NCBI RefSeq assembly: GCF_030253575.1
Contig: NC_080559.1
Coordinates: forward strand, 7,840,501 to 7,904,500
DNA: 64,000 nucleotides
From: Rhododendron vialii
Lineage: Eukaryota; Streptophyta; Magnoliopsida; Ericales; Ericaceae
Direction of reading: 5' to 3'
A program made the position numbers and the translations under genes. The number at the start of each line of letters is the position of its first letter. Position 1 is the stretch's first letter. A model generated the notes under the pieces. That model searched no databases. It saw only the letters and a program-made list of their open reading frames with translations, and was not told the DNA's origin. Of this stretch, positions 1-11,406 are shown piece by piece.

Positions 1-733
1 AGATGATTGATAGACCAACTATAGCGCAGAAAACAGTAGAGAAAATGCAGAAAAAATTCGCAACCGGGGTTTTGCACAAGTAATTTTGAGTGTCGGGCAA
101 TTAATCGGTTCGTGCGTTCGCTTGGCCGAGCTTGAAAGTCATTATAACTTGGAGAAAGAACATCATCCAACGCGATTTCAAAAGGGGTGTATCGTTCCTA
201 AAAAGAGTGCAATTCACCGTGGCTCGACCACCCACATGCTTTTCTAAACTCTTCCCAACTTATATTTTGGTTGATTATTTTGATTGATTATTACGGTTTT
301 GGTGAATGAAAGACGGTCATGTCCAATGTGCTTAAGTCTAGATCGGTCTACTATGAATTTTTGTGGGCCCATTTTGAGTTCACATTGATAATCAGAATCG
401 TTCATTGTGTATAGCTTGTCGAATTTTCAAATATGATAAAAATTAAGTTTATTGAATATCGATAAATGACCGATTGTTAAACATTTATTTTTAAAAAATG
501 CATTGAGCACGCTAAATCAAACTCATCTATTTCAAGATATATGTGTTCCGATCTGTCAATTACCGATATGCAATGATATCTTGATTTTTTTCATGCTTGA
601 AAAACTTAACGAACTCTACTCAATGAACGGTTTCAATTACGGAGTATCAATTGTTTGCCCAAAATGGGCCTACATAATACAAAACTGGACCGGACTGTAC
701 TTAAGCACACCGGACAGGACCCTCTCCCACTTC
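1..733. other. Intergenic / upstream region of the HSCB gene
   Basis: I recognise no gene here. The stretch is AT-rich with no convincing coding frame; the open frame that starts at 503 runs into the HSCB first exon but its upstream part is not conserved-looking and precedes the TATA-like box. It probably holds the distal promoter. Confidence 0.5.
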
Positions 734-740
734 TATAAAA
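734..740 (+). promoter_or_regulatory. TATA-like box of the HSCB gene
   Basis: TATAAAA lies 51 bases before the chosen ATG (791), followed by pyrimidine-rich sequence typical of a plant transcription start. Position and sequence fit a TATA box; the start site itself is not shown by the sequence. Confidence 0.5.
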
Positions 741-790
741 CCCTTGGCAGCGCTCCCTCGCTCTTTTCCCTCTTCCCAAACCAAACGAGT

Positions 791-3276
791 ATGTGGAAGC
801 GCAATCTCCGTTCGCCTCTCTCTACACTCCTCTACCGCCAACCCCTTCCCTCTCTCTCTCCTCTTCTATGCACGCACTCCCCTTCGGCCGCTCACCCTCT
901 CACTGCCTTCCCTCCTTTCCATTCCCTACCCGCCGATCAAGAAAATAGGGCTTCTGATTTTCCGTTCCATAGATTTCACTATCCCCGGAATCTCAACTTA
1001 TCGTGGAGTAAAAATTTCAGCTCCGGGATAGTTGTCAACCAGTGCTGGAGCTGTGCATCGTTGGCGGCTCAGACGGTGCCGTTTTTGGTCTGTGAGATTT
1101 GTCGTTGCGTTCAGCCTGTCGATCCGTTCGTTGATTACTTCCAGATATTTGGATTGTGAGTGTTGTTCTAGAATGAATTACTATCAGTTAATTCACTTTG
1201 AATTGTGGGATGAATGTGGTTTGATCAGTGTTTGTGATGTCTAAAAATCTTCTCCCTTTTTTCAGTCTTGCCGTTTTTAGTGCAATTGTTGCCTCAGTTT
1301 TTTATTGTTGGGTTTGTTGGTATAAAATTGGACTAAATATTTGAAAAAGATCATTGAAAGCGCAAAAATAGTACAAAAGAGGATGAAAATTATGGCCTTT
1401 TTGAATTCCAAATGTAATCCATGTTATGTTCTTTTTCCAGTTCCTTTCCATTTGATACAAATCAGTTAAGGAAAAGCTATTGACTTGAAGACGGAAATGT
1501 TCACAAGGCGAAAGGATTTTGAAAAAGCTGAAGCTATTGCTACTCATGTTCCAGCTAAAGCTATTGCTCTATGAGAGTGTTTGTACCCAGTTCTGGAATT
1601 AACTTGTTTTGATTCGTTGATAGTGTATTGAGTTGATTTGAATTGTTCCCTTTTGGTCCTCAAGGAAACCAAAATAGATATCGGTTTGAACAATATAGTT
1701 TACCTTTTTTGTTTGGTGGGAAAAATGGTTTTAGAACATTAAGGGGTGAATGAGAATGGTTCCTATTTAATAACTGGTTGAAGATAGTCAATAAAGATTT
1801 ATATCTTTTGGGGCTTTATCACTTTTTAGTGGATTAGTTATTTGCATAGAGTTGTGTCCATTCATTTACATTTGTTTGGAGTAACAATGGCGTCTCTTTC
1901 TTTCGTCACTGCTCGGAATAGTCATGGATACACTCTCTGTGTATGTGTTTATGTTTCTAGATCGTTTTTGGATTGATCTTTTCTTATATTCATCTGAGTC
2001 TGGAGCCTTCATATGAGAGAACAAAACATAGTTTGGTACTTTGGTTTGCTACGCCCATCAATTGTATTGCTGCTTCGGTGGGATTCCGATAATTCTTTAC
2101 TGGGGGATAGATGTCCAACGACTCTGTGAGCACCGTAGCAGGGATTTCCCTTCCCTGGATTCTTTGATTAACATGCAATAAGAAAAAAAAATTGAAGTCT
2201 GTCATGATTCATGAATGACCAGTTAATTGCTTCTTTTCATTCTGAGCAGGGAGAAACAATATGTAATTGAGGAGGAAAATCTTGAGGGCAGGTACAAAAA
2301 CTGGCAGAAAAAGCTGCATCCTGACCTGGTTCATTCTAAATCTGAGGTTTGGTTGATATATATTTAGACTTTCTTGGTTATATTTGTTTGTTTGGTTTAT
2401 AAATCTGCTTTGACACCCAGTTGTGTTTACATTAGAAAGAAAAAGAGTGTGCTGCTGAACAGTCCGCTAGGGTAATCGATGCCTATCGCACTCTTGGTGA
2501 TCCATTGTCAAGGGCCATATATATTGTAAGTGTACTCTCTGCAATTTGCATATTGTTTGACCTTTTGGATTTTAAACTCTTAATAGATGTCAAAGCGGTC
2601 TTAACATGGTAAGTTTGAGGATGCTAGAAAGGTTCCTCTTAGAGCTTACTTTCATTATTTTTCAATGAAACAGTATGTGATGATGGTTCTTCGAAACAGT
2701 TTTATATGTCCTAATTTCCTTTGCTTTCGAGAGAATATATTATAAGAGTTCTGAAAGGGAATGCTAGAAAAGGCTCTTGATTAGAAATTCAGTGGTTATA
2801 TGGTGAATATAGACTAATAGTCAAGTTAATTCATTAAAATGAATCTTGTCAATTACAGAAATACTGCTACTTTTGTGTGTGTGTGTGTGTGTATATACAC
2901 ACAGTAAGCTTCTAATAAGGGCACCCTTACCGTATTACAGTAAGGGCTTCCCCTTTTCTCCTCTTTCCCAACCAAATTTTGATGATCCGAGACGCTCATT
3001 GTGTTCAGAACGTGATTTTAAGTGTACCCGCTGAGAAATCAGCAAAAAAAATGACCGGAAAGGGCTTGATTTGAGCAGTTTTTATTTGAACCGTTCGATA
3101 AAATACAAACAAAAACTGCTCGGATCAAGCCCTTTTCGGTCTATTTTTTTGCTAATTTCTCCCGGGTACCCTTAAAATCACATTCTGAACACATTGAGCG
3201 GCTCGGATCATCGCAAATTGGTCGGGAAAGGGACGTCCTTACCGTAATACGGTAAGGGCGCCCTTATTAGAAGTTT

Positions 3277-3309
<33 letters not shown>

Positions 3310-6136
3310 TTGTATTTATACGCACACACAGGTGCACATAGACATGTAACTTGGAGGTAATGTGAGGTAGGAAACACAAATGAGCATGTGTTGTGAGAAT
3401 GCAAGTTAGAAACGGAAACACATGCCCCATTTTCTGACATGTAAGTTAGAAGGCCCCTCTTCTGACATGTAAGTTTATGACAATGCAATGTCAGACTGCA
3501 TTGGAGAGAATATATAAGAGTTCTAAAAGGGGATGCCAGAAAAGGTTCTTGATTAGAAAGTCAGTGGTTAAATTATGATGATGAATACAGACGAATAATC
3601 AAGTTAATTCATTGATAAAAAATCTTGTCAATTACAGAAACACTACATGTCCCATTTTTTGACATGTAAGTTAGAAGGCCCCTCTTCTGACATATAAGTT
3701 TTTGACAATGCAATGTCAGAAGAGGGGCTTTCTAATGACAATGTGAAAAATATCTTGTTATTTTTATTTGTGAAAATGGATCTAAATTGGTGTAACATGA
3801 ATTTGAGGCTCTAGCTTTTGAGGTGAAGGAAGTGCTAAATTCCGATTTTGGAATTTTGTGGATGACCCTAAATTTGATTCTTTACAACCTATGCATTTTA
3901 ATGGTTAGGTACTTAGATAGTATTAGGTTTGGTGATGGGTAGATGAATGTAATGCAGTTAGATGAAAACAGGGTATTCCGGGTTTCTCTCATGGCTGTGT
4001 TATTTTATTGTTTTCCTCTTGTTGCAGTAGCTCTTTGTGAAGCTTTACACGTGAAGAAAAATTTATGTGCATGTTTTCTACTCATGTTCCAGCTAAAGCT
4101 TGAAGGTGTAGATGTGGATGAAGAAGAAACTATTTCGGAGCCAGAATTGCTAGCTGAGGTAATTTAGAAAGTGTCTGATGTCTCTGAGATAAGTTACCCT
4201 TGTTTTTAGTTTATTCATGACTAGTATCTCAAGTATTACATGGGAAGATGGATCTTTCACCTTCTTGATTAGTTATGGCATTTCATTTCGGAAGTTAATT
4301 TCTATGTTGCAAAGTTATGGACTTCATACTTCTCTGTATACACAAAACCTATTCAATCAGTGAGGCATGCTTCTCATTCACCATTAACTGTTTGTAGTAT
4401 AGTAGTCGGCTTCTGATGCGACTTGAAACCCTTGCTATTTTTTTTTCATCGTTTAGTGCGACGTTATATAAACGTAGTCTTACAACTGTGCCCTTATTCT
4501 TTTGCTCTGTCTTGACTCTTCAGGTTCAGTTTTTCTCCCCTCTCCTTTCTCTCTTTTCTTTGTTTCTAACTTTCTACTCTTCTCTAATTTTTAACTACCG
4601 TTGATCTTTGAATCAAGCATACGACCCTACCCATCAAGCAATTTGTACTTTGATCTAAATTTATATAATTTCTTCCAATGCACGGAATGATCTGCATGCA
4701 AGATGCCAACATCAAATGAAGAGAGATACAGATGCAAAAGCAGGTCACAGCTTTCATATTGCTTTAAAGTTTAAACAACAAAAATATGTTAATGTCCTCT
4801 TCCTATTGTCTCTATTCATGCATAGATTGTGGGTCTAGAGGTGGAAAGATAATAAAATATGTAGTTGTAGAGAGGGGTGGAGAAAGGTAAGGTTGATATT
4901 GAAGGTAGATAAAAAATGCTCAATGTGACCTCCATCAATGGCTATCATGTTGTCCCCAAGTAGAGGAGTGCGGTGAACGCCGTGTGGCTTTAAGGACTGA
5001 TGAGAGAAGATCTGTTCCTTAAATATATGACCTGCAAATGGGACAATCTTTGCCCGCCTCTATACCAATTCTGTAGATTCGTTTATGCTAAGCTCAAAAA
5101 GAGCGATAGAAAAGCAAATAATAGAGGCAGGAATGTTTATTTACATCTGGATTAACCCCATTTCACCACCAACATCAAGTCCATGGGATGTCCAGCTCCA
5201 TGCAGTTAGGAGTTGATTGTATTAGAGAACATTATCAAAGAACATAGGAGTTTCCAAAACATGGTTGCCATAGAGGTGCAAAGTGCTTGGAGTGGGAAGA
5301 ATGAGATGACAAGGACTCACATTAGGTTGTTTTTCAGGAATCAATTGGAACTATTTGGATTTCTGGAATTAATAGATGTTTAAATCGATAACTTCAGTGC
5401 CATGTAAAATTTCACTTCCAGTTGACAAATTAGTGGCTTATTAGCAAGTGATATATTCTTAAAGTTTTCGTAAAAGCCAAGTTTAAATGATCTTATGAGC
5501 ATTGTTCTGAACTGCCATAAATATTGATGTTGTATGTTCATTGCTCAATTTTGGGGTTGATATTGCTGCTTTGAGTTTGAATGGCAGATTTTGGAAATCA
5601 GGGAAGCTGTTGAAGAAGCTGGAGACACTCAGGCATTAAGTCAGATCCAGATTCAGGTATGTGTGTTGTCGTATCATTTTAGCAAGATTTAGTGCGTACA
5701 TCATGACAAGTATCTTCATTGGTGTTGCCGCGGTAGTGGAAATAGTGGATGTCTCAGGGAAGGACCTTGAATAGATTCGTAAATTAGTCCAAGCAGTATA
5801 TATGTTAGGTTAAGTTGATTCTTTGTACTGGGTGTAAAGAATTAGTAGGTTCACATTCCTTTTCGTCCGTGTCATGTGCACTACATGTGCAAGGAAGACC
5901 ATCAGATGAATATGAGTCCTGATTCTGATCATCAGGTGTTTTGCTTTCTGATTAAAGTCTACGTAATTCTAATGGAACCTTCATCCATTTAACCCCAGAT
6001 AAAAGAGAAATTTCAACATTCATCTGAATCCTTTGCCACTGCATTTCAAAGCCGAAAATTTGAAGAAGCTCGCGCTTCCATCAGGAGAATGACTTACTAC
6101 AAGCGTGTAAATGAAGAAATAGTCAAGAAACTTTAA
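791..6136 (+). CDS. HSCB: Iron-sulphur cluster co-chaperone HscB/Jac1 homologue, mitochondrial type
   Basis: Six exons: 791-1155, 2250-2346, 2436-2525, 4093-4158, 5588-5656, 5999-6136 (274 codons plus stop); every junction is GT/AG and keeps the frame. Residues 1 to about 70 are basic and Ser/Leu-rich, as in a mitochondrial targeting peptide. Four cysteines (C85, C88, C101, C104) form the CxxC...CxxC zinc motif of eukaryotic HSCB. The J domain follows, with its HPD signature at residues 145-147, and the C-terminal three-helix HSCB domain fills about 200-272. In this family the protein delivers the ISCU scaffold to an Hsp70 (HSCA/Ssq1 type) and stimulates its ATPase during Fe-S cluster transfer. 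The start at 791 is chosen because it lies below a TATA-like box and opens the targeting peptide. Introns 3 (1.57 kb) and 4 (1.43 kb) are the largest; intron 3 is swollen by repeats. Family assignment is firm; exon edges are hand-derived. Confidence 0.93.
1540..1562 (+). repeat. 23-nt copy of the intron 3/exon 4 acceptor inside HSCB intron 1
   Basis: These 23 bases are identical to 4078-4100, which span the 3' splice site of intron 3 and the first bases of exon 4. The copy includes the CAG acceptor, so it is a potential decoy 3' splice site in intron 1. Confidence 0.75.
2728..2870 (+). repeat. Direct repeat, copy 1, HSCB intron 3
   Basis: This ~145 bp stretch (from GAGAGAATATATTATAAG to the ATTACAGAAAYACT motif) recurs at 3502-3650 with scattered changes. 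The two copies flank the foldback element at 2909-3273, so a segmental tandem duplication about 780 bp apart is visible in the intron. Confidence 0.8.
2909..3273. mobile_element. 365-bp foldback MITE in HSCB intron 3, bounded by (GT)n tracts
   Basis: The ends are inverted repeats: CTTCTAATAAGGGC at the left and its complement at the right, and the pairing continues through most of the element (long near-perfect hairpin with a loop near 3060-3110). (TG)n microsatellites lie on both sides (2876-2892 and 3279-3307). No coding capacity. The superfamily is not clear because no clean target duplication can be read. Confidence 0.8.
3279..3307 (+). repeat. (GT)n microsatellite
   Basis: About 14 uninterrupted GT units directly after the foldback element; a shorter (GT)n lies before it at 2876-2892. 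Confidence 0.95.
3421..3735 (+). repeat. Direct repeats (3421-3495 and 3646-3722) and a 23-nt-arm hairpin
   Basis: A ~75 bp module containing CTGACATGTAAGTTAGAAGG occurs at 3421-3495 and again at 3646-3722. In the second copy the arms 3671-3693 and 3713-3735 are inverted repeats with one mismatch and a 19-nt loop; in the first copy the right arm is cut short. This suggests a tiny hairpin element that was caught in the tandem duplication of the intron. Confidence 0.75.
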
Positions 6137-7320
6137 TACATGAGCAGCTCTGGCACAAGGTACACCGTTCAATTTATTACTCTAGTTCTCTGGACTAGGC
6201 TCTGCAAGTTTTAGCATTATGATATTATCATGTACTAAAGTTGTGGTAGCGATATCTGGTCTTAAAGTGTAATATTTCCTTTTGTTTTAACCAATTCAAT
6301 GTGTTTGATTGTGCAGTATAGAGAGTAGGGTTATGGAAAAGAAGATTAGTGAGCAAGACGGATTGAGTTATGAGTTAGGAAATAGGTTTAGTGCTGCATA
6401 ATGAGGCTCTACACGTTAGCATTTATTTGTGTTAGCAGCAGAATGCAGATTACACAAGTATCCCCGATTCCCGATCTAATGTAAAAGTAAAAATAACATA
6501 AAAGCAGAGCTAGAACAACAAAATAAAACACCACTCTAACAAATGTTAGAAGGTTCTTTTAATTTCTTCGAGTTGATTTTTCACTGCATATTTGCTCATT
6601 AAGTGGACAACCGGATAGTTTTCCGTAGTCCAGATAATTGCATTAGTGGACTATGTTAGGGATGAGATTAAGAAAAAGAGTCACTTGAGATGCTCTGGTT
6701 ATTTGCACCATGCGTCCAGCATACTCTGGTTGGTACCCTTGGCTCACATGGATCCCTTTGATTTTTCGCTGGTAAATAATTTTCCCATTTCTTGCGTACC
6801 ATTAAAGACTAATGGGCTGAAGCAAACTGTATGTGTTTCAACTTTTATGTTTTCTGGCAGAGTAATTTTAGAGCTCCGATGTAGCCTTTCTGTAATCATC
6901 TTCAGGTTACATGCAGGTATACAACCGATTTCTGCAACTTTAGCCCGCTGTTGTTGGATGCTTATTATTTCTTTGTAGGAGAATAATAAGAAGATGACAA
7001 TGATGGTAACCCTCTGTTATGCATATGTTTTAATCAATCTAAATTATTATCGTATCTGGATTTAACTGGTATATGTAATCTCAGGCTTTGTACTTCTTGC
7101 TATTTTCCTATTTCTATTTCTATTGTTTTTTCTTGGTTGCACCTTCTTGAGTTTTCTTGAGTCATTATTAGCTTAGTCGATACAGTCCCCTGCGTTAGAC
7201 TTAAAAGTTGAATATGCTATGATGGAATATTCAAAAACAGATGTGTATAAAATCACCTATCTATAGAAGCCATTCCAATTACCGAAACCTATGTTACAAG
7301 GTCACGGATACGCGAATCGG
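6137..7320. other. HSCB 3' region and intergenic DNA
   Basis: The first few hundred bases are probably the HSCB 3' UTR: a GT-containing stretch shortly after the stop and a pyrimidine-plus-CAG site near 6317 suggest a spliced 3' UTR, which the sequence does not prove. Beyond about 6500 there is no recognisable gene; the open frame 6646-6978 has no family resemblance. Confidence 0.4.
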
Positions 7321-8100
7321 GTGCGGGTTATCTAAGGGTCCGACACCTCAATTGAGCGTTTATTGAAAATGTATCTTGGATCATATCGTGATTTTTTTCC
7401 TTTGTGGTGAGCCTTGAGTTGAAGCCGCACTTCAACAGTATCCATTTATAGCTTCTGGGTTCAATCAGTTTGACAGACCAGCAGTCACCCCAGTTGTCAG
7501 TGAATACCAAGCATCTACCAGGTAGAAGGCTTGACAACCAGCTAAAGAAGCAACTTGGCTGCCAGTCGACCAGGTGACGACCAGCTGTGCAGAACGCCAG
7601 CAGCACCGTATATTTCAACAGCTCTTTTTTGCATTCGATACTGGGAGCATGTACAACCAACAGCTGGATTTTGTAATCCACTATAAATGGGGAGTTCCAA
7701 TACCATTTGTAGCACCCCTTATACTTCCAAATTCTTCACATTCAAACAATCAAATCCAAGAGCTTAAAAATCAAGTTTCTCATATTCTTCCATTTTCATA
7801 GTTACTCTTTGAGGAGTGTTGTACTTTGAGCTACAAATTTCAAATTCTTTCTTGGGTGTAGAGTTATAAAACTCTAGCCATGGTAAGAGTGTTTAAGAAC
7901 TAAACACTTGAGAGATTAGAACCAAAATAGGCGGTTATTTTGGTGAGATCTTTTCTTAGGATTTTAGGATAAATCCTAGCGATTCACTATCTTCTCGGGA
8001 AAGCTAGTGGTTGTAATCTATTGCCAAACCACTATATGTCTTTTGTTTGGTCTCTCCTTCCTTCTCTTTACTTTACGCACTATAGGTTGGCTAATCCCAT
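7321..8100 (+). mobile_element. Copia-type LTR fragment (truncated)
   Basis: The stretch has a GACCAGCTG-type repeat-rich upstream part (7470-7590), a TATA-like CACTATAAATGG at about 7679, then a leader with the motifs ACTAAACACTTGAGAGATTAG and TTCTCGGGAAAGCTAG. The same order of motifs is found at 33478-34150 (AGCCAAACACTTGAAAGATT, CTCCTCGGGAAAGTTAG). Such structure is typical of copia-type LTRs. No internal domain follows because a foldback element begins soon after. No target duplication could be read. Confidence 0.5.
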
Positions 8101-8147
8101 CAATTGGGGGGATTGAGTATACCATGGGATTCCTAATCCTACCCGAC

Positions 8148-9662
8148 AAAATCACTCCAAACATGGTTTTTGGGGACAACCTCACTTTGGTAATCGTATC
8201 CCAAGCTCCAGACCGGTTATCAAACATGGCCTAAATGCACATAAATAAGTCGTGAATTGTATTGACATCCCCTCTAATTTGTAGTTGGGTAATGAGCAAG
8301 GGTCTAGCAAAGAGTGTCAACCACATTAGCATCTAAAAAGTAACGAGCGCGCCATTACCTTTCTAGGGTTCAGTGGCGGCAGCGGGGTCATCGGTGGTGG
8401 CCGGGGAGCCTCCGGCCATTTGGCAGAGTCGATTTAGCTCCCAAAAGGTTAGGTTCTGGTAGAAATTAACTCAGAATTTCCAAAGATTTTCCTCGCGGTC
8501 CTTTCTCTCGCTTTCGTCTTGCTCGTGTTTGTCTTGCTTTGCAGTTTCGGGTTTTGCTTCTTTGTCTTTATCCCCTCCCTCGTCCCACTTCCTAAACTGG
8601 TAAATTATATAACAAAGTACTATTGATATCACCACCTTCAAAACATCTCCCATTACCCTACTCCAGATATTAAGCCAGAATTCTGTCCATCGTGCCTTCG
8701 GGGGTTGTTCAGGGGTGGTTGTTGTTCGACGTCTTTTCATCCTTTAGGGTTTTTGTCGTTGTTCGACAGCTTTTCCTTGTTCAACGTCTTTTCATCCTTA
8801 GGGTTTTCGGCATTGTTCGACGGCTTTTCCTTGTTCGATGTCTTTTCATCCTTAGGGTTTTCGTCGATGTTCGCCAGCTTTTCATCCATCAGTCTCTCTA
8901 GGTTGTCGATAAGATCAAACAATTTCCACACGCCTCAAGGGTCAGGCCAGAGCTTCTCAGCCCAGTACTGCTTGCGAAGTTTCTCCATTGGACAACAGAA
9001 AAGGAAAAGCTATCGAACAAGAAAAAGCTGTCAAACAATGCCGAAAACCCTAAGGATGAAAAGACGTCGAACAAGAAAAAGCTGTCGAACAATGACAAAA
9101 ACAGTAAGGATGAAAAGACGTCAAATAACAACCACCCCCGAAGCCACGATGGACAGAATTCTGGCTTAATGTCTGGAGCCGCGTAATGGGAGATGTTTTG
9201 AAGGTAGTGATATAGATAGTACTTTGTTATATAATTTACCAGAGGTGGGACGAGGGAGGGGATAAAGACAAAGAAGCAAAACCCAATGCTGCAAAGCAAG
9301 ACAAATACGAGCCAGACGAAAGCGAGAGAAAGGACCGCGAGGAAAATCTTTGGAAATTCCGGGTTAATTTCTACCAGAACCTAATCTTTTGGGAGCTAAA
9401 CCGACTCCGCCAAATGGCCACCACCGATGACCCCGCCGCCACCATTGAACCCTAGAAAGGTAATGGCATGCTCGTTACTTTCTAGATGCTAATGTGGTTG
9501 ACACTCTTTACTAAACCCTCGCTCATTACCCATTAGAGGGGATGTTAATACAATTCACCACTTATTTATGTGCATTTAGGCCATGTTTGATAACCGGTCT
9601 AGAGCTTGGGATACGATTACCAAAGTGAGGTTGTCTCCAAAAACCATGTTTGGAGTGATTTT
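8148..9662. mobile_element. 1.5-kb foldback element with ~650-700 bp inverted arms
   Basis: The left arm 8148-8842 is the reverse complement of the right arm 9009-9662 along nearly its whole length (about 90 % by eye, with small indels), separated by a ~165 bp spacer. The outer boundary is at AAATCACTCCAAACATGG (left) and its complement (right). Inside each arm lie three ~60 bp tandem units containing CTTTTCATCCTTAGGG. The left arm carries an 89-codon ORF on the minus strand; the corresponding ORF in the right arm is broken. Foldback (MULE-like or composite) transposon is the likely class, but transposase and target duplication are absent. Confidence 0.8.
8471..8740 (-). CDS. Small ORF of unknown function in the left arm of the foldback element
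   Basis: 89 codons. The product starts with an Arg/Thr/Pro-rich segment, has one hydrophobic, membrane-like segment at about residues 30-48 (key residues VLKVVISIVLCYIIYQF), and ends in a highly charged Lys/Glu/Asp tail. I recognise no family. A neighbouring minus-strand ORF (8737-8931) encodes a charged repeat (NPKDEKT units) but is in a different frame. The matching copy in the right arm (9108-9362, + strand) has a deletion and stop codons. It may be a captured gene fragment or simply chance coding in a repeat. Confidence 0.25.
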   Translation of the reverse strand: MKRRRTTTTPEQPPKARWTEFWLNIWSRVMGDVLKVVISIVLCYIIYQFRKWDEGGDKDKEAKPETAKQDKHEQDESERKDREENLWKF

Positions 9663-11406
9663 CATGCCATTTATTCACTTCTACTTTATGACGGGCAATA
9701 TATTCTGGCGTTTGATATCTGTTGGTTTTACTATTCCAGATCGGTGTTGAATAGTAAACCAAAACAATGCCCCTCTATCTCTACGAGCCATGTAGTTTGC
9801 AATATTGTTTGTTTTCCCTCTTTACAAGCAATGTCTGAAGTGGTTTATTGGGCCCTTTTGCAGAAATGATTTTGATGGTTGACAACAGGAACAGATTGGA
9901 GGATTCCTAACAATACCCATGGATGCTTATCTGCCGCATTTGGTGATAACCTTTTTTATTCACAGCATTCATCACTGTATTCAACTTAATATATTCCTTG
10001 AAGGCAAGGAAAAGAGATTGTGGTATTAATAATCATGTTGGTTAGAAATAATATGCCTCCATATAATAATTTAGAATCTGTTGAACCTGAACGGATCGGA
10101 TCCAAGTAGCTTTTGTTGGAGAGGTAGCTTTGAAACTTTTTTTTTGTTGGTGAGGCTGATTCCATGAAAAGAAAATTTCATTTTGTGTGCATACTTGAGA
10201 AGCAATGGAGATGAACACTTTTACATACAAATTGATTCTTAGTCAGTAATCATTGTGTAGTTTCAACCATTCTGCTTATATGCGTTAGCGGTTTATTCTT
10301 ACCGTCCTGTGTCATCTCCTTACTTCCTTTCAAGTTTCGAATCACTGTGTCATCTCCTTACTTCCTTTCGAGTTTCAAGTCACTTCTTCGATCCATCTCA
10401 GCCTCTTTTTCTTTTCGCGATATTGAGGTTCTCTAGCCTTTTGAGACAGTAACATCCTGTTGTACTAGAGGAACAGATGCTGGTCTCTTGACTACTAAAT
10501 GTATCCTTGTGCTACCATGAGAGATTTTACTCTATATTTGTTCCTTGAATTGGCAACTGACAAGAAAAAGAAAATGTTGATCCATCTGTATTTTAGTGAA
10601 GTAATGCGATTCTTTGCGAAGAGAGTCCTGAGAGCAACAAGGACATGCGGCACCAATATATGCAAATACATAAGATTTTCTTATTTCAGATGCAACAAAA
10701 AGGTGGCGGCCAAGAGAATAAACCAGACCTATCAACCCAAACCAAATTCCAGAAAGAAAAGGTTTTTTTTTTAATCCGCTCAGAAAGAATAGGTTAACAG
10801 ACCGCAAAAGACGCATACGTGGAACTTTCACGGTGGAAGACTTTGTCATGGAAAACGTTGTTTTTTTTTTTTTTTTTTTTTTTTTGTAATCTTGTTCAAA
10901 TGTGGACCTTACTTGTCGACGTAACAATTGTTGACAACGTAATTTAACTTTAGTTCAGTTGTAGATTTGTCAAAAAACTGTCATTCAATGGCAATTGACA
11001 AACAACTCTACAAAGGCGCCGGTACCCAAATAATCCTTTTTCTTTTTGCTCTAGGTAATTTCTTTTATCACATATTGGTGTGAGATCCGCACGTTTTATT
11101 ATAGGACTCGCATTAATGGGCAGTAAGGAGAATCCTTGCAGCATTGCTCTAAGAGCACTGACCATACTTTCTACTCTTATAGATGGATGTTTGCTCTAAA
11201 AGTACACATTCTGTTGACTTCTTTTCCTTCCCTCCGGTTCAAATGAAAGCAAAAACTTATTCCAGTGCAAATTGGGGCTTATTGGACAAACATAATCAAC
11301 TATCATTAAAGGCAAGAACAACCGAAAAGAAGATAAAAACGCAAACAAACTCATGATGTTTATGAGAAAATTGAATACGCAAATACGAGAAGATTGAGGA
11401 CATAAT
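9663..11406. other. Intergenic region between the foldback element and the PPR gene
   Basis: No gene is recognised. Notable contents are a 40-bp tandem pair at 10305-10386 and a poly-T tract at 10860-10885 that could be the A-tail of a minus-strand retroposon. The part next to 11406 is likely the 3' UTR of the PPR gene on the minus strand. Confidence 0.4.
10305..10386 (+). repeat. Tandem pair of a ~41-bp unit
   Basis: The motif TGTGTCATCTCCTTACTTCC followed by TTTCRAGTTTC occurs twice in a row with two base differences. Confidence 0.85.

Noticed and set aside
503-790. Longer N-terminus for HSCB by starting at 503
   Set aside because: The upstream part precedes the TATA-like box and does not look like HSCB; the start at 791 gives a targeting peptide.
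6646-6978. 110-codon frame downstream of HSCB
   Set aside because: No recognisable domain and no supporting context.
10532-10927. 131-codon minus-strand frame
   Set aside because: Its Lys run is the translation of the poly-T tract; no family resemblance.
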